DNA of 64,000 nt, from positions 1 to 64,000 of the forward strand of contig NZ_JAIEMO010000038.1 of assembly GCF_019752095.1 (NCBI RefSeq), in the 5' to 3' direction. The notes beneath the pieces are model-generated. The model saw nothing but the letters and a program-made list of their open reading frames with translations, was not told the origin of the DNA and searched no databases. The position numbers and the translations under genes are program-made. Shown piece after piece: positions 43,912 to 54,406 of this stretch. The stretch is from Nitrosomonas sp. Lineage in GTDB: Bacteria; Pseudomonadota; Gammaproteobacteria; Burkholderiales; Nitrosomonadaceae. The first letter of the stretch is position 1; each line of letters starts with the position of its first letter.

Positions 43912-46722
43912 ATGCAGAACGTAATGAATGATGTTGATTCAGAGAATGATGATGTTAATAATCAGTTAGCAAATGATAAAGATTTACCATTGCGCGAGGA
44001 CATTCGTTTTCTTGGACGCATTCTGGGCGACACGGTACGTGAGCAAGAAGGAGATAACGCCTTCGAATTGGTGGAAAATATACGCCAAATAGCGATTCGT
44101 TTTCATCGTGAGCAGGATCCCACTGCAAGGCATGAATTGGAAGCGATACTCAAGCAATTAAGCGATAGAGACTCATTGCCAGTTGTTCGTGCCTTTAGTT
44201 ATTTCTCACTGCTCTCCAATATAGCAGAGGATGTGCATCATAACCGGCGGCGGCGGGCTCACCTACGAGCCGGTTCAACGCCACAAGCAGGGAGTGTAAC
44301 ATTAGCGCTAGAGCGTGTATTGGAAAGCAGTAGTAATACACGAACAGTCCTTGCTGATTTTTTCAAGAAAGCGATTGTTTCTCCAGTTCTGACCGCGCAC
44401 CCAACTGAAGTACAGCGCAGAAGCATATTGGATTGCCAATTAGCCATTGAGCGCTTACTAAAAGAACGAGCATGGACTGAGCTGACTCCAAATGAGTTAC
44501 GTCATAATGAAGAGAATCAGCGCGCTACAATTCAAATTTTGTGGCAAACACGCATGTTACGTCCGACTCGTTTGTCCGTCTATGATGAGATTGAAAATGG
44601 TTTAGCGTATTACAGCTATACGTTTTTAAGTGAAATCCCATATATCTACGCAAAAATGGAAGATTTGCTGGAGCGTCGGCTGGTCAACGATATTCCATTG
44701 GTGACTTCGTTTCTGCGAATTGGAAGCTGGATTGGCGGCGATCGCGATGGCAATCCTTTTGTAACACACGAAGTCATGTTGCGCGCTGTAGAACGTCAAT
44801 CAGCGGTGGCACTGGAATATTATATTGATGCCGTGCAAAAAATCGGTCGTTCCATGAGCTTGACCGAACGCTTGGTAGAAATCAGTGACGAAGTTAAAAA
44901 TTTACTTGCTACCGCCCCGGATATTCCAAATCGGTCTGATGAGCCTTATCGGCGCATTTTTCTGAGTATAGGTGCTCGCTTGGTCGCCACCGCAAAAAAA
45001 TTTGGGCATCAAGTTTTGCAACTAAGCACGGAAGAAACCAAAGAACCTTACGTCGATAGCGCTGAATTTATGCACGATCTCGAGACAATCATTCAATCCC
45101 TGAAACAGCATAAATCTTCTTGGGTAGCGCGTGGCGAATTACGTAATTTGCGGCGAGCTGCAGATGTATTCGGTTTTCATCTTGCGCCTCTGGATATGCG
45201 GCAGCACAGCAAAATCCATGAAGGAGTAGTAAGCGAATTATTTGAATACTACACCGGTCACAAGGATTATTTGCAACTGAGTGAGAAAGAACGCATCGAT
45301 TTGTTGTTGTTGGAAATCAATCGATTACATCCATTATTGACTATTCCATCGGAGTTTTCTGAAACGACGCAATCCGAATTACACATTTTGCAGTGCGCGG
45401 CTGAAATTCATCGTCGTTTCGGACACGCAGCAATGCCGAATTATATTATTTCCATGACCACTGGGGTGGTCAATATACTGGAAGTAGCATACTTGTTACG
45501 TCAAGTAGATTTGCTGCAAACCGGAGAAAATCCCCAGTTGCATATCAATATTATCCCATTGTTTGAAACAATTTCTGATTTGCAAAGTTGCGGTGAAATT
45601 ATGGATCAATTATTTTCACTACCCTATTACCGCAAGCTGTTAAGTTCAGTAGGCAGTGTACAAGAAGTCATGTTAGGGTATTCCGATAGCAATAAAGATG
45701 GTGGATTTATCGCTTCGAATTGGGAGATTTACAAGGCAGAAATTGCACTGACTAAAATTTTTGCTAAACATCAGATTGGATTACGTCTATTTCATGGTCG
45801 TGGTGGCACTGTAGGGCGTGGCGGTGGGCCGAGTTATCAGAGCATCTTGGCACAACCTCCCGGTAGCGTGAATGGTCAGATACGTGTAACCGAACAGGGT
45901 GAAGTCATCAGCAGCAAATATGCAGAACCTGAGATTGGGCGTCGCAACCTTGAAACTTTAGTGGCCGCGACAATGGAAGCAACTTTACTAGGCCATGACT
46001 CGATCGGCAAAAATGCAGATCGATATTATCCCGCGATGAGTAAACTCGCAGAAGTTTCTTTTGCAGCTTATCAAGATTTAGTGTTCGGAACTCCGGGATT
46101 CAAGCAATTTTTTCTGGAATCAACACCCATCCGGGAAATGGCAGGTTTGCACATAGGCAGTCGACCACCCTCGCGCAGAAATTCCGATGACATTGAAGAT
46201 TTACGTGCGATTCCATGGGTATTCAGCTGGAGTCAGAGTCGGATGATGCTGCCAGGCTGGTATGGTTTCGGCCACGCAGTGGAAACATTTGTAAATCAAC
46301 AAGATCAAAATGACCAAGGGCTCGCCTTATTGCAAGAAATGTACCAAAAATGGCCCTTTATGCAAACGCTGTTGTCGAATATGGATATGGTACTAGCTAA
46401 GACAGACATGGGTATTGCCTCACGCTATGCTGAATTGGTAGACGATGTTGTACTGCGTAAGCAGATTTTTGCACGCATCCGAGAAGAGCGTGTGAGAAGT
46501 GAAAAGTGGCTATTTGCGATCACTGGTAATGTCGAGTTACTACAAGATAATCCGACATTAGCACGCAGCATCCGCAATAGAATCCCTTATATCGATCCGC
46601 TTAATCACTTACAAGTGGAATTGCTTCGCCGCTATCGATCTGGCGAAGATAGTGAAGAAGTTAAACGTTCTATTCATCTCACCATCAACGGTGTAACAGC
46701 AGGGTTACGCAATAGTGGTTAA
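43912..46722 (+). CDS. ppc: phosphoenolpyruvate carboxylase
   Basis: This 936-residue enzyme makes oxaloacetate from phosphoenolpyruvate and bicarbonate. The catalytic His is at about residue 163 in VLTAHPTEVQRRS. GGDRDGNPFVT, GYSDSNKDGGFIASNW and FHGRGGTVGRGGGP are intact, and the protein ends with the conserved TINGVTAGLRNSG. The start at 43912 has a poor ribosome binding site. An alternative ATG at 43924 would shorten it by four residues. In an autotroph this is the main anaplerotic enzyme. Confidence 0.97.
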   Translation: MQNVMNDVDSENDDVNNQLANDKDLPLREDIRFLGRILGDTVREQEGDNAFELVENIRQIAIRFHREQDPTARHELEAILKQLSDRDSLPVVRAFSYFSLLSNIAEDVHHNRRRRAHLRAGSTPQAGSVTLALERVLESSSNTRTVLADFFKKAIVSPVLTAHPTEVQRRSILDCQLAIERLLKERAWTELTPNELRHNEENQRATIQILWQTRMLRPTRLSVYDEIENGLAYYSYTFLSEIPYIYAKMEDLLERRLVNDIPLVTSFLRIGSWIGGDRDGNPFVTHEVMLRAVERQSAVALEYYIDAVQKIGRSMSLTERLVEISDEVKNLLATAPDIPNRSDEPYRRIFLSIGARLVATAKKFGHQVLQLSTEETKEPYVDSAEFMHDLETIIQSLKQHKSSWVARGELRNLRRAADVFGFHLAPLDMRQHSKIHEGVVSELFEYYTGHKDYLQLSEKERIDLLLLEINRLHPLLTIPSEFSETTQSELHILQCAAEIHRRFGHAAMPNYIISMTTGVVNILEVAYLLRQVDLLQTGENPQLHINIIPLFETISDLQSCGEIMDQLFSLPYYRKLLSSVGSVQEVMLGYSDSNKDGGFIASNWEIYKAEIALTKIFAKHQIGLRLFHGRGGTVGRGGGPSYQSILAQPPGSVNGQIRVTEQGEVISSKYAEPEIGRRNLETLVAATMEATLLGHDSIGKNADRYYPAMSKLAEVSFAAYQDLVFGTPGFKQFFLESTPIREMAGLHIGSRPPSRRNSDDIEDLRAIPWVFSWSQSRMMLPGWYGFGHAVETFVNQQDQNDQGLALLQEMYQKWPFMQTLLSNMDMVLAKTDMGIASRYAELVDDVVLRKQIFARIREERVRSEKWLFAITGNVELLQDNPTLARSIRNRIPYIDPLNHLQVELLRRYRSGEDSEEVKRSIHLTINGVTAGLRNSG

Positions 46723-46780
46723 TTGCAAATTTTATAACATGCTTGCTCTGATAAGCGTACTGCAGGAGGCTCTGGTACCC

Positions 46781-48079
46781 ATGAAACAATTCTTCTTTTT
46801 TATACTGCTTGGCCTTTATTCCCCGTGGGCATTAGCTTCGCTACCAATCCAATTTTGGCAGGCTTCTTCTGGGGCACAAGTATATTTCGTGGAGAATCAT
46901 GACCTACCGATACTGGATGTGAGTGTCGAATTTGCGGCAGGTAGCAGTATGGATATTCCGAGTCAATCAGGTCGCGCCAACCTGGTGCAACATCTGCTCA
47001 GCCTGGGTGCAGGCGGCTTGTCTGAAGATAAAATCGCCACTGCATTAGCCGATGTGGGAGCGCAAACCAGAAGTCATTTTGATCGGGATCGTGCTGGCAT
47101 TGTTTTACGTACCTTGAGTAGTGAACTAGAACGCAAACAAGCACTGGATGTATTTTCCCGTATTATTCAATTTCCGGAATTCCCACAAGCTATCTTGTCG
47201 AGGGAAAAAGCAAGAATTATTTCAAGTATAAGAGAATCAAGCACTAAACCGGATTATATCGCCGAGCGCGAATTAATGAAGATGCTATACGGCAATCATC
47301 CCTATGGATTCAATGAGCGGGGTGAAATTGAGACGCTCGATAAATTACAACGCGAGGATCTACTCACTTTTTATCGCTCCCATTATGTAGCGGAAGGTGC
47401 TGTGATAGCAATTATCGGTGATGTAACTCGACTTGAAGCAGCAGCAATTGCAGAAAAATTGACTGCAAGCTTACCTTCGACTGGGCAATCAAAGGACGTT
47501 CCGCAAGTCATACTTCCGAAGGCAGAAATAAAAAGACTACCTCACCCCGCCGCACAAAGTCACATTCAACTGGCTTACCCCGGATTGCGCCGGAATGATC
47601 CCGACTATTTTTCCCTGCTGGTTGGAAATCATATCCTAGGAGGTGGAGGGTTTGTTTCACGCCTGATGGAAGAAGTACGACAAAAACGCGGTTTGGCTTA
47701 TAGCGTTTACAGTTTTTTTGCACCATATAAAGAGCAAGGGCCGTTTCAAATTGGCTTGCAAACTAAAAAAGAGCAATCCGAGGAAGCATTTGCTTTAACC
47801 CAAAAAGTACTTAAAGATTTTGTATTGAATGGCCCAACGGAAAAAGAATTAGTAGCAGCTAAACAAAATATTATCGGTGGTTTTCCATTGCGGCTCGACA
47901 GTAATAGCAAAATATTAGGTTTTCTATCCGTAATCGGTTTTTATCAATTGCCACTTACTTATCTGACAGATTACCTGGAAGCCGTTGAAGCAGTAACTAC
48001 CGAGCAAATTCAGCAAGCATTTCAGCGGCGAATCCAGCCCGATGGCATGGTAGCCGTCATCGCTGGAGCGATTGAGTAA
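46781..48079 (+). CDS. M16 peptidase-like protein lacking the zinc motif
   Basis: This 432-residue protein starts at the ATG at 46781, with AGGAGG 11 bases upstream and a signal peptide ending PWALASLP. The upstream in-frame extension to 46715 overlaps ppc. The fold is pitrilysin/M16, but the zinc HxxEH is replaced by VQHLLSLG, so it should not be a peptidase alone. The R/Y substrate-binding segment VRQKRGLAYSVYSFF in the second half is kept. Such proteins pair with an active M16 subunit, usually encoded just upstream. Here ppc occupies that position and no active subunit is present. Confidence 0.88.
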   Translation: MKQFFFFILLGLYSPWALASLPIQFWQASSGAQVYFVENHDLPILDVSVEFAAGSSMDIPSQSGRANLVQHLLSLGAGGLSEDKIATALADVGAQTRSHFDRDRAGIVLRTLSSELERKQALDVFSRIIQFPEFPQAILSREKARIISSIRESSTKPDYIAERELMKMLYGNHPYGFNERGEIETLDKLQREDLLTFYRSHYVAEGAVIAIIGDVTRLEAAAIAEKLTASLPSTGQSKDVPQVILPKAEIKRLPHPAAQSHIQLAYPGLRRNDPDYFSLLVGNHILGGGGFVSRLMEEVRQKRGLAYSVYSFFAPYKEQGPFQIGLQTKKEQSEEAFALTQKVLKDFVLNGPTEKELVAAKQNIIGGFPLRLDSNSKILGFLSVIGFYQLPLTYLTDYLEAVEAVTTEQIQQAFQRRIQPDGMVAVIAGAIE

Positions 48080-48093
48080 AAAATATTTGCTGT

Positions 48094-48648
48094 ATGACGC
48101 TAATTCAAGGAAAAATCCGCATCATCGGTGGTCAATGGCGCAGCCGTTTGCTGACTTTTCCGGAACATCCTGATTTAAGGCCCACTTCCGATAGAATACG
48201 TGAAACAGTTTTTAATTGGCTAGAGCAGGACTTAAGTGGTCTGCGTTGCCTCGATCTGTTTTCTGGTAGTGGCGCGTTAGGTTTCGAGGCTGCGTCACGT
48301 GGCGCAGCACAAGTAGTTATGGTTGATAATGATGCACGAGTATATAAAGCACTAAAGGAAAATAAAGAGAAATTCCAAGCAATGCAGGTTGAATTGCTCC
48401 TAATGAATGCGCTAAATTTTATGAAATCTGATGCACGTAAATTTGATGTTATTTTTCTTGACCCACCCTATCGTCTTGATTTACTACCTGGATTGATGCC
48501 GTTGCTGCCAGTCCATCTTGAACAAGATGGACTGGTTTATTCTGAATCCAGAGGCATATGGAATTTGGATAAACAATGGAAAATACATCGCAGCGCTAAA
48601 GCGGGAACTGTTCGCTATCAACTGCTGAAGTTGGCACACAATGGATAA
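48094..48648 (+). CDS. rsmD: 16S rRNA (guanine-966-N2)-methyltransferase
   Basis: This 184-residue SAM-dependent enzyme methylates G966 of 16S r[31 protein letters not shown], the SAM-binding [19 protein letters not shown] and the catalytic DPPY (in FLDPPYRLD) are intact. It follows the M16-like gene by 14 bases and overlaps coaD by 8. An exact 13-bp inverted repeat lies inside the gene at 48508-48535. Confidence 0.95.
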   Translation: MTLIQGKIRIIGGQWRSRLLTFPEHPDLRPTSDRIRETVFNWLEQDLSGLRCLDLFSGSGALGFEAASRGAAQVVMVDNDARVYKALKENKEKFQAMQVELLLMNALNFMKSDARKFDVIFLDPPYRLDLLPGLMPLLPVHLEQDGLVYSESRGIWNLDKQWKIHRSAKAGTVRYQLLKLAHNG

Positions 48649-49120
48649 GGCGATTTATCCCGGTACGTTTGATCCAATAACCCGGGGGCATGAAGATTTA
48701 GTTAGACGCGCTTCGCGTTTATTTGACCAGGTTGTTATTGCAGTCGCCGTAAGTAGCGGCAAGAAACCTTTTTTTACTTTAGAAGAAAGAGTGGAGATGG
48801 CACAGGAGGTTCTGTCGGATTGTTCTAATGTCAAAGTTATTGCATTTTCTGGCTTACTAATGAATTTTTTGCAGCAACAAAGGTCACGAATAATTGTGCG
48901 CGGCTTGCGTGCTGCTTCAGATTTCGAATATGAATTCCAAATGGCCGGAATGAATCGTGGGTTATATCCTGATGTGGAAACTTTATTCATGACGCCCTCA
49001 GACCAATATATGTTTGTTTCTGCAACCATCGTGCGTGAAATCGCATCGCTTGGCGGAAATGCTGATACGTTTGTACACCCACTGGTCGCAAAAAAACTGC
49101 GTGAGAAATTAACCCGATAA
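48641..49120 (+). CDS. coaD: phosphopantetheine adenylyltransferase
   Basis: This 159-residue nucleotidyltransferase makes dephospho-CoA. The family opening [15 protein letters not shown] holds the T/HxGH-type site. [22 protein letters not shown] and the ISSTxVRE-like [15 protein letters not shown] are present. It sits between rsmD and the ferredoxin gene, a conserved order in proteobacteria. Confidence 0.96.
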   Translation: MDKAIYPGTFDPITRGHEDLVRRASRLFDQVVIAVAVSSGKKPFFTLEERVEMAQEVLSDCSNVKVIAFSGLLMNFLQQQRSRIIVRGLRAASDFEYEFQMAGMNRGLYPDVETLFMTPSDQYMFVSATIVREIASLGGNADTFVHPLVAKKLREKLTR

Positions 49121-49134
49121 TCTTGAGAATATAA

Positions 49135-49395
<261 letters not shown>

Positions 49396-49637
49396 ATTCA
49401 TCCTCTCAAATAAAGTTACGCCTTTCCTGAGAAATCAGACAATTTTCTCCGCTTAATCCTCAGAGCAATAAGAGTAATTTTCGTTTAATCTTTGCTTCGC
49501 AAGCTTGGATCATCACCTTGATGACTCAAGTTGGCAACAAGAATGGTTGTTGCAGCACAAATATCAGAAGCAGCTACCATAAAGAATGTACTTAACAAAG
49601 TTAAAATCAGCGACAGCTCAAATTTTCTGAGACTCAA

Positions 49638-50480
49638 ATGGATCCTTGCACAATAGTCACTAACGTTCGATCTATTTTTTCCTTACCTGATGCTGTGTTT
49701 CGCATTAATGATTTAATTGACTCAGGGGAAGCAACAAATACTGAGTTAGAACGTATCATCTTAAGTGATCCCGCACTAACAGCAAAACTATTGAAGTTCG
49801 CAAACAGTACTTATTTTGGTTTCTCTGGAAAAATTGAAACCGTTATGAAAGCCATCTCGATCGTCGGACATAAAGAATTACGTAATCTGGTGATTGCATC
49901 ATCAGTGACCACAACTTTTAAAGGAATTTCACCTAATCTAGTCAACATGGACATGTTCTGGAATCACAGCATCACGAGTGGTGTAACCGCGCGCTTATTA
50001 ACGTCAAGCGTTGATAGCCGGGAGCGTTTTTTCATCGCTGGATTGTTGCATGATGTTGGTAGATTAATTCTTTTTAGTCAGTTTCCCAAAGAATCTGCAA
50101 AAATATTGCATTGCTTGAATCAAGGGGAAGATGCCGCAATCCAAGAAGAACGGAAGATTTTTGGTTTCACCAATGCACAATTGGGTGCCGAACTTTTAAA
50201 GCAATGGAAATTACCACCTAACATATGGAAAATGGTCGAATATCAATCTGACCCCATGAAAAATGAAGAATATCAATCTGATGCCAGCACACTTTGTGCG
50301 GCTATAAGTATCGCCAATTATATCCAGCCTTGTACTAATCAACCGATAAACCTCGAAACAGCCATATCAGATCGCGCTCTTAAAACATGGAGTTATCTTG
50401 GCTTGACAGCAGAAATTGTAGAATCGGTTATTACCGTAGCTAAATTGCAAGTTATTGAAGTATTCAATGCCATCCATTAA
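49638..50480 (+). CDS. HDOD-domain protein
   Basis: This 280-residue stand-alone HDOD protein has LPDAVFRINDLIDSGEATNTEL, SDPALTAKLLKFANSTYFG and a partial HD motif in FIAGLLHDVGRLILF. HDOD domains are enzymatically silent HD-superfamily relatives used in signalling. A 14-base direct repeat (50238-50251 and 50268-50281) produces a doubled EYQSD near residue 201. It precedes a second HDOD protein and the pilT-pilU genes, which hints at a link to motility control. Confidence 0.88.
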   Translation: MDPCTIVTNVRSIFSLPDAVFRINDLIDSGEATNTELERIILSDPALTAKLLKFANSTYFGFSGKIETVMKAISIVGHKELRNLVIASSVTTTFKGISPNLVNMDMFWNHSITSGVTARLLTSSVDSRERFFIAGLLHDVGRLILFSQFPKESAKILHCLNQGEDAAIQEERKIFGFTNAQLGAELLKQWKLPPNIWKMVEYQSDPMKNEEYQSDASTLCAAISIANYIQPCTNQPINLETAISDRALKTWSYLGLTAEIVESVITVAKLQVIEVFNAIH

Positions 50481-50651
50481 CTGACAGCTTGAAAGAATAT
50501 GTCCTCAGTCAACCCGTGCTTTCTCGCGCCTTGCGCTATATATTTCTTTTATTACATAAGCTTGCAATATTACACAAAAACTCAATTCGTTTCAATTCTG
50601 GACGATAAACAGGTGCATGCAGGATAACGTGAAGTTATAGAGGAAAATAGG

Positions 50652-51893
50652 ATGGAAGTTTATCTTGGCAGACTACCGATTCTGGATAGCAAACAAAATT
50701 TAGTGGCGTTTGAGCTTTTATTTCGCACCAATCAAAATAACATCGTTGAGGTCACCGATAATTCTGCTGCTTCAGCCAATGTCATCATTGATACCTATGG
50801 TCAATTAGGTATAGAAAATGTGATCGGCAAACGACGCGGATTTATTAAAGTTGATGCTAAGTTATTGATGAATGATGCAATCTGCATGCTCCCAAAGAAA
50901 CATGTAGTCCTCGAAATTTTGAGAAGCGTAGAGATTAATGATGAAATCATACAACGCTGTTTATTCTTAAAACAAAAAGGTTATCAATTGGCGCTATCGA
51001 ATGTCGTTCAGCTAGATCAGCGGTTTGAACGCATCATGCCGCTCATTAATATAGTGAAGATTAACATTACCGCACTAAACCAGAATAACCTACTAAATCT
51101 TATAAAGAATCTAAGGCGTTGGCCGGTGTTATTACTGGCGGAGAAAGTTGAAAGCAAGGAAATCGCCCGAAATTGTATCGCGCTGAACTTTCAAATGCTG
51201 CAAGGCTTTTATTTTGCAAAACCAGAAATTATTACTGGAAAACGTATTGACCCCTCGAAGCTATCTCTATTGAAATTATTGCTGTTAGTAGTTAAAGACG
51301 GTGAAGTAACTGAAATTGAGAACGAACTCAAGTTTCAGCCCGGCTTAAGCTATAACTTGTTACGCATGGTAAATTCCGCTGCGGGCGGTTTGCCTAGCAC
51401 GATTAACTCCATCAAGCGAGCCATTATGATTATTGGCCGGAAACAGCTTCAACGCTGGATCCAGATATTGCTCTATGCTGCTAAGCAAAGAGATGGTGGC
51501 GCGTCGGATGCGTTAATGCAGACAGCCACAGTGCGTGGCAGATTGTTAGAAGCAATTGCCATTGCGGATCGTCCACACGATAAAAATCATCAGGATCGTG
51601 CCTTTATGGTAGGCGTTCTATCGTTACTGGATACTTTGCTCGGGATGGAAATGTCCGAGCTTGTTAGCACGCTAAGTATTCAAAAAGATATGGGCGAAGC
51701 TCTATTGACACGACGGGGCTATTTGGGGCATCAACTGGAATTAATTGAAGCCCATGAAAAAGGTGAATATGAAACAGTGTCATCAATTTTGTCAGAAATG
51801 GGATTTATCAACATGGATGAATTCATTAAGCTGGAATTGGAAGCCACAGCGTGGGCTAATCGAATCAAGGATGCGGTTAATCAATCCACGTAA
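50652..51893 (+). CDS. degenerate EAL plus HDOD protein (YuxH-like)
   Basis: This 413-residue protein has an EAL-like N-terminal part (about residues 1-205) and an HDOD part (about 210-400). The EAL signature is FELLF, and the DDFGTG metal site is replaced by LSNVVQ, so c-di-GMP hydrolysis is not expected. YuxH-type proteins of this layout may bind c-di-GMP or act as scaffolds. An AGGAAAATAGG sequence precedes the ATG. It lies 171 bases after the first HDOD gene and 284 before pilT. Confidence 0.88.
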   Translation: MEVYLGRLPILDSKQNLVAFELLFRTNQNNIVEVTDNSAASANVIIDTYGQLGIENVIGKRRGFIKVDAKLLMNDAICMLPKKHVVLEILRSVEINDEIIQRCLFLKQKGYQLALSNVVQLDQRFERIMPLINIVKINITALNQNNLLNLIKNLRRWPVLLLAEKVESKEIARNCIALNFQMLQGFYFAKPEIITGKRIDPSKLSLLKLLLLVVKDGEVTEIENELKFQPGLSYNLLRMVNSAAGGLPSTINSIKRAIMIIGRKQLQRWIQILLYAAKQRDGGASDALMQTATVRGRLLEAIAIADRPHDKNHQDRAFMVGVLSLLDTLLGMEMSELVSTLSIQKDMGEALLTRRGYLGHQLELIEAHEKGEYETVSSILSEMGFINMDEFIKLELEATAWANRIKDAVNQST

Positions 51894-52177
51894 AAATTAT
51901 ATTTGATCTTGCAATATTGTTGAAAACAGTCAGTGCCAACTTGTCTCAATTTTTTATTTGCTCTGTCCGTTAACAAACGAGCTGGCTAATGATTGATCGC
52001 ATTAACAAGCAGTTGAGATACGTTTTCAAGGCAGTCTGCACAAAGCAAAAGCGAGCAAAATAGGTTTAGCTCTCAACGTTGCAACAGCAGTGCAGATGGC
52101 CTTTCACAACGATTTTTCAGGCTGATCAGTTGTAGAACACTCCCGTTACATTTTGCATCGTCACAAGAGGACACCTA

Positions 52178-53221
52178 ATGAATATTGTCGAGCTACTCGC
52201 CTTTGTGGTTAAAAACAACGCTTCCGATTTGCATTTATCTGCGGGCATGTCTCCGATGATCCGGGTGCATGGTGACATCCGTCGCATCAATTTGCCGGAA
52301 ATGCCTCATAAAGATGTACACGCGATGATATATGACATTATGAATGATGGTCAGCGCAAACTTTACGAAGAGCATCTGGAATGTGATTTTTCCTTTGCGA
52401 TACCAAATCTCGCCCGTTTCCGGGTAAATGCATTCAATACACAACGCGGTGCAGCGGCAGTTATGCGAACGATTCCATCCAAGGTGCTCAGTTTGGAAGA
52501 TTTACGCGCACCCAAAATTTTTGCTGAAATTGCCAAGCAACCGCGTGGAGTTGTATTAGTAACAGGTCCTACCGGTTCAGGAAAATCGACTACTCTCGCT
52601 GCAATGGTCAATGACATCAATGAGAATGAGTATGGCCATATCTTAACACTTGAAGACCCAATTGAATTCGTGCACGAAAGCAAGAAATGCTTGATAAATC
52701 AACGAGAGATAGGACGCGATACATTAAGTTTCTCAAATGCGCTGCGTTCTGCCCTGCGTGAAGATCCTGACATTATTCTGGTAGGCGAATTGCGCGACCT
52801 TGAAACCATACGGCTGGCGATGACCGCAGCTGAGACCGGTCACTTGGTATTTGGAACATTGCATACCAGCTCGGCGGCTAAAACTATTGATCGTGTAATC
52901 GACGTGTTTCCGGCGGAAGAAAAAGAAATGATTCGCGCGATGCTATCGGAATCATTGCGCGCAGTAATTTCTCAGGCACTGTTAAAAACCAAGGATGGCA
53001 AGGGGCGCGTAGCTGCGCATGAAATTATGATTGGTACTCCAGCGATTCGAAATTTAATCCGTGAAGGCAAAGTTGCACAAATGTATTCAGCGATACAAAC
53101 GGGTCAGAATGCAGGTATGCAAACACTAGATCAAAACCTAACCGACCTGGTAAAACGCAATGCCGTCTCAGTCGCAGAAGCCAGAACGCAAGCAATGAAT
53201 AAGGACAATTTCAGGGTTTAG
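52178..53221 (+). CDS. pilT: twitching motility ATPase PilT
   Basis: This 347-residue hexameric retraction ATPase of type IV pili opens with MNIVELLAFVVKNNASDLHLS. The Walker A GPTGSGKST, the Asp box around TLEDPIEF, Walker B in PDIILVGELRD, the His box TAAETGHLVFGTLHTSSA and a C-terminal AIRNLIREGK (the AIRNLIRE motif needed for retraction) are intact. It is followed by pilU, the usual pair. Confidence 0.97.
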   Translation: MNIVELLAFVVKNNASDLHLSAGMSPMIRVHGDIRRINLPEMPHKDVHAMIYDIMNDGQRKLYEEHLECDFSFAIPNLARFRVNAFNTQRGAAAVMRTIPSKVLSLEDLRAPKIFAEIAKQPRGVVLVTGPTGSGKSTTLAAMVNDINENEYGHILTLEDPIEFVHESKKCLINQREIGRDTLSFSNALRSALREDPDIILVGELRDLETIRLAMTAAETGHLVFGTLHTSSAAKTIDRVIDVFPAEEKEMIRAMLSESLRAVISQALLKTKDGKGRVAAHEIMIGTPAIRNLIREGKVAQMYSAIQTGQNAGMQTLDQNLTDLVKRNAVSVAEARTQAMNKDNFRV

Positions 53222-53260
53222 TCGAGCAATCAAGTTTAATGTATGTTTCAGGAGCGACCA

Positions 53261-54397
53261 ATGGACAAAGAACAAGCAGCAAAATTTATATCGAATTTAC
53301 TGCGCTTAATGCTGGGCAAGAAAGCCTCGGATCTGTTCATTACAGCCGGATTTCCACCTGCATTCAAAATCGACGGAAAAATGACCCCGGTCTCTCAACA
53401 ATCCTTAACTGCACAGCACACCGAAATGTTGGCTAAAGCGATCATGAATGAAAAGCAGACCGACGAATTTCAAGCCTCGCAAGAATGCAATTTTGCGATT
53501 AGCCCGGCCGGAATCGGGCGTTTCCGTGTCAACGCATTTGTTCAACAACAACGCGTTGGCATGGTATTACGTACTATCACCACCAAAATCCCTGAGTTTG
53601 ATGATTTAGCTCTACCGCAAGTGCTTAAGGAAGTTGTGATGAGCAAACGGGGTCTGGTAATTTTTGTCGGCGGAACCGGTTCCGGAAAATCGACATCCAT
53701 GGCAGCAATGATTGGACATCGCAACAAGAATAGCTATGGCCACATCATCACCATCGAAGACCCGGTGGAATATGTTCACGAGCACATTAACTGCGTCATC
53801 ACCCAGCGCGAAGTAGGGGTCGATACCGAATCATGGGAAGCCGCACTGAAAAACACACTGCGGCAAGCCCCCGATGTCATATTGATTGGCGAAATCCGCG
53901 ATCGTGAAACTATGGAACACGCGATTGCGTTTGCCGAAACCGGCCATCTTTGCATGGGAACATTACACGCCAACAGCGCCAATCAGGCACTCGATCGCAT
54001 CATCAATTTTTTCCCGGAAGAACGCAGAGCGCAGTTATTGATGGATTTATCGCTGAATTTGCGCTCATTGGTGGCACAACGATTGATCCCGGCTAAAGAC
54101 AGCAAAGGAAGGGTTGCGGCTATCGAAGTTCTGCTTAACTCACCGTTAATTTCAGATTTGATTTTTAAAGGCAATGTGCATGAAATCAAGACCATCATGA
54201 AAAGTTCGCGTGAAATGGGCATGCAAACCTTTGATATGGCGCTGTTTGATCTCTATGAAGCCGGTAAAATCAGTTATGAAGATGCACTGCGCAATGCCGA
54301 CTCAATGAATGAATTGCGCCTGCAAATCAAGCTCGAGGGCGCTGAAGCTAAAACACAGGATATCCATTCGGGCATCACACATCTGGCAATTACCTAG
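53261..54397 (+). CDS. pilU: PilT-dependent ATPase PilU
   Basis: This 378-residue PilT paralogue starts at the ATG at 53261 behind CAGGAGCGACC, six residues inside the longer frame. It opens MDKEQAAKFISNLLRLMLGK and has Walker A VGGTGSGKST, ITIEDPVEYVHEHINC and a His box FAETGHLCMGTLHANSA. The C-terminus extends beyond that of PilT, as in PilU. It supports forceful pilus retraction with PilT. Confidence 0.95.
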   Translation: MDKEQAAKFISNLLRLMLGKKASDLFITAGFPPAFKIDGKMTPVSQQSLTAQHTEMLAKAIMNEKQTDEFQASQECNFAISPAGIGRFRVNAFVQQQRVGMVLRTITTKIPEFDDLALPQVLKEVVMSKRGLVIFVGGTGSGKSTSMAAMIGHRNKNSYGHIITIEDPVEYVHEHINCVITQREVGVDTESWEAALKNTLRQAPDVILIGEIRDRETMEHAIAFAETGHLCMGTLHANSANQALDRIINFFPEERRAQLLMDLSLNLRSLVAQRLIPAKDSKGRVAAIEVLLNSPLISDLIFKGNVHEIKTIMKSSREMGMQTFDMALFDLYEAGKISYEDALRNADSMNELRLQIKLEGAEAKTQDIHSGITHLAIT

Positions 54398-54406
54398 TGC
54401 CGCTTT

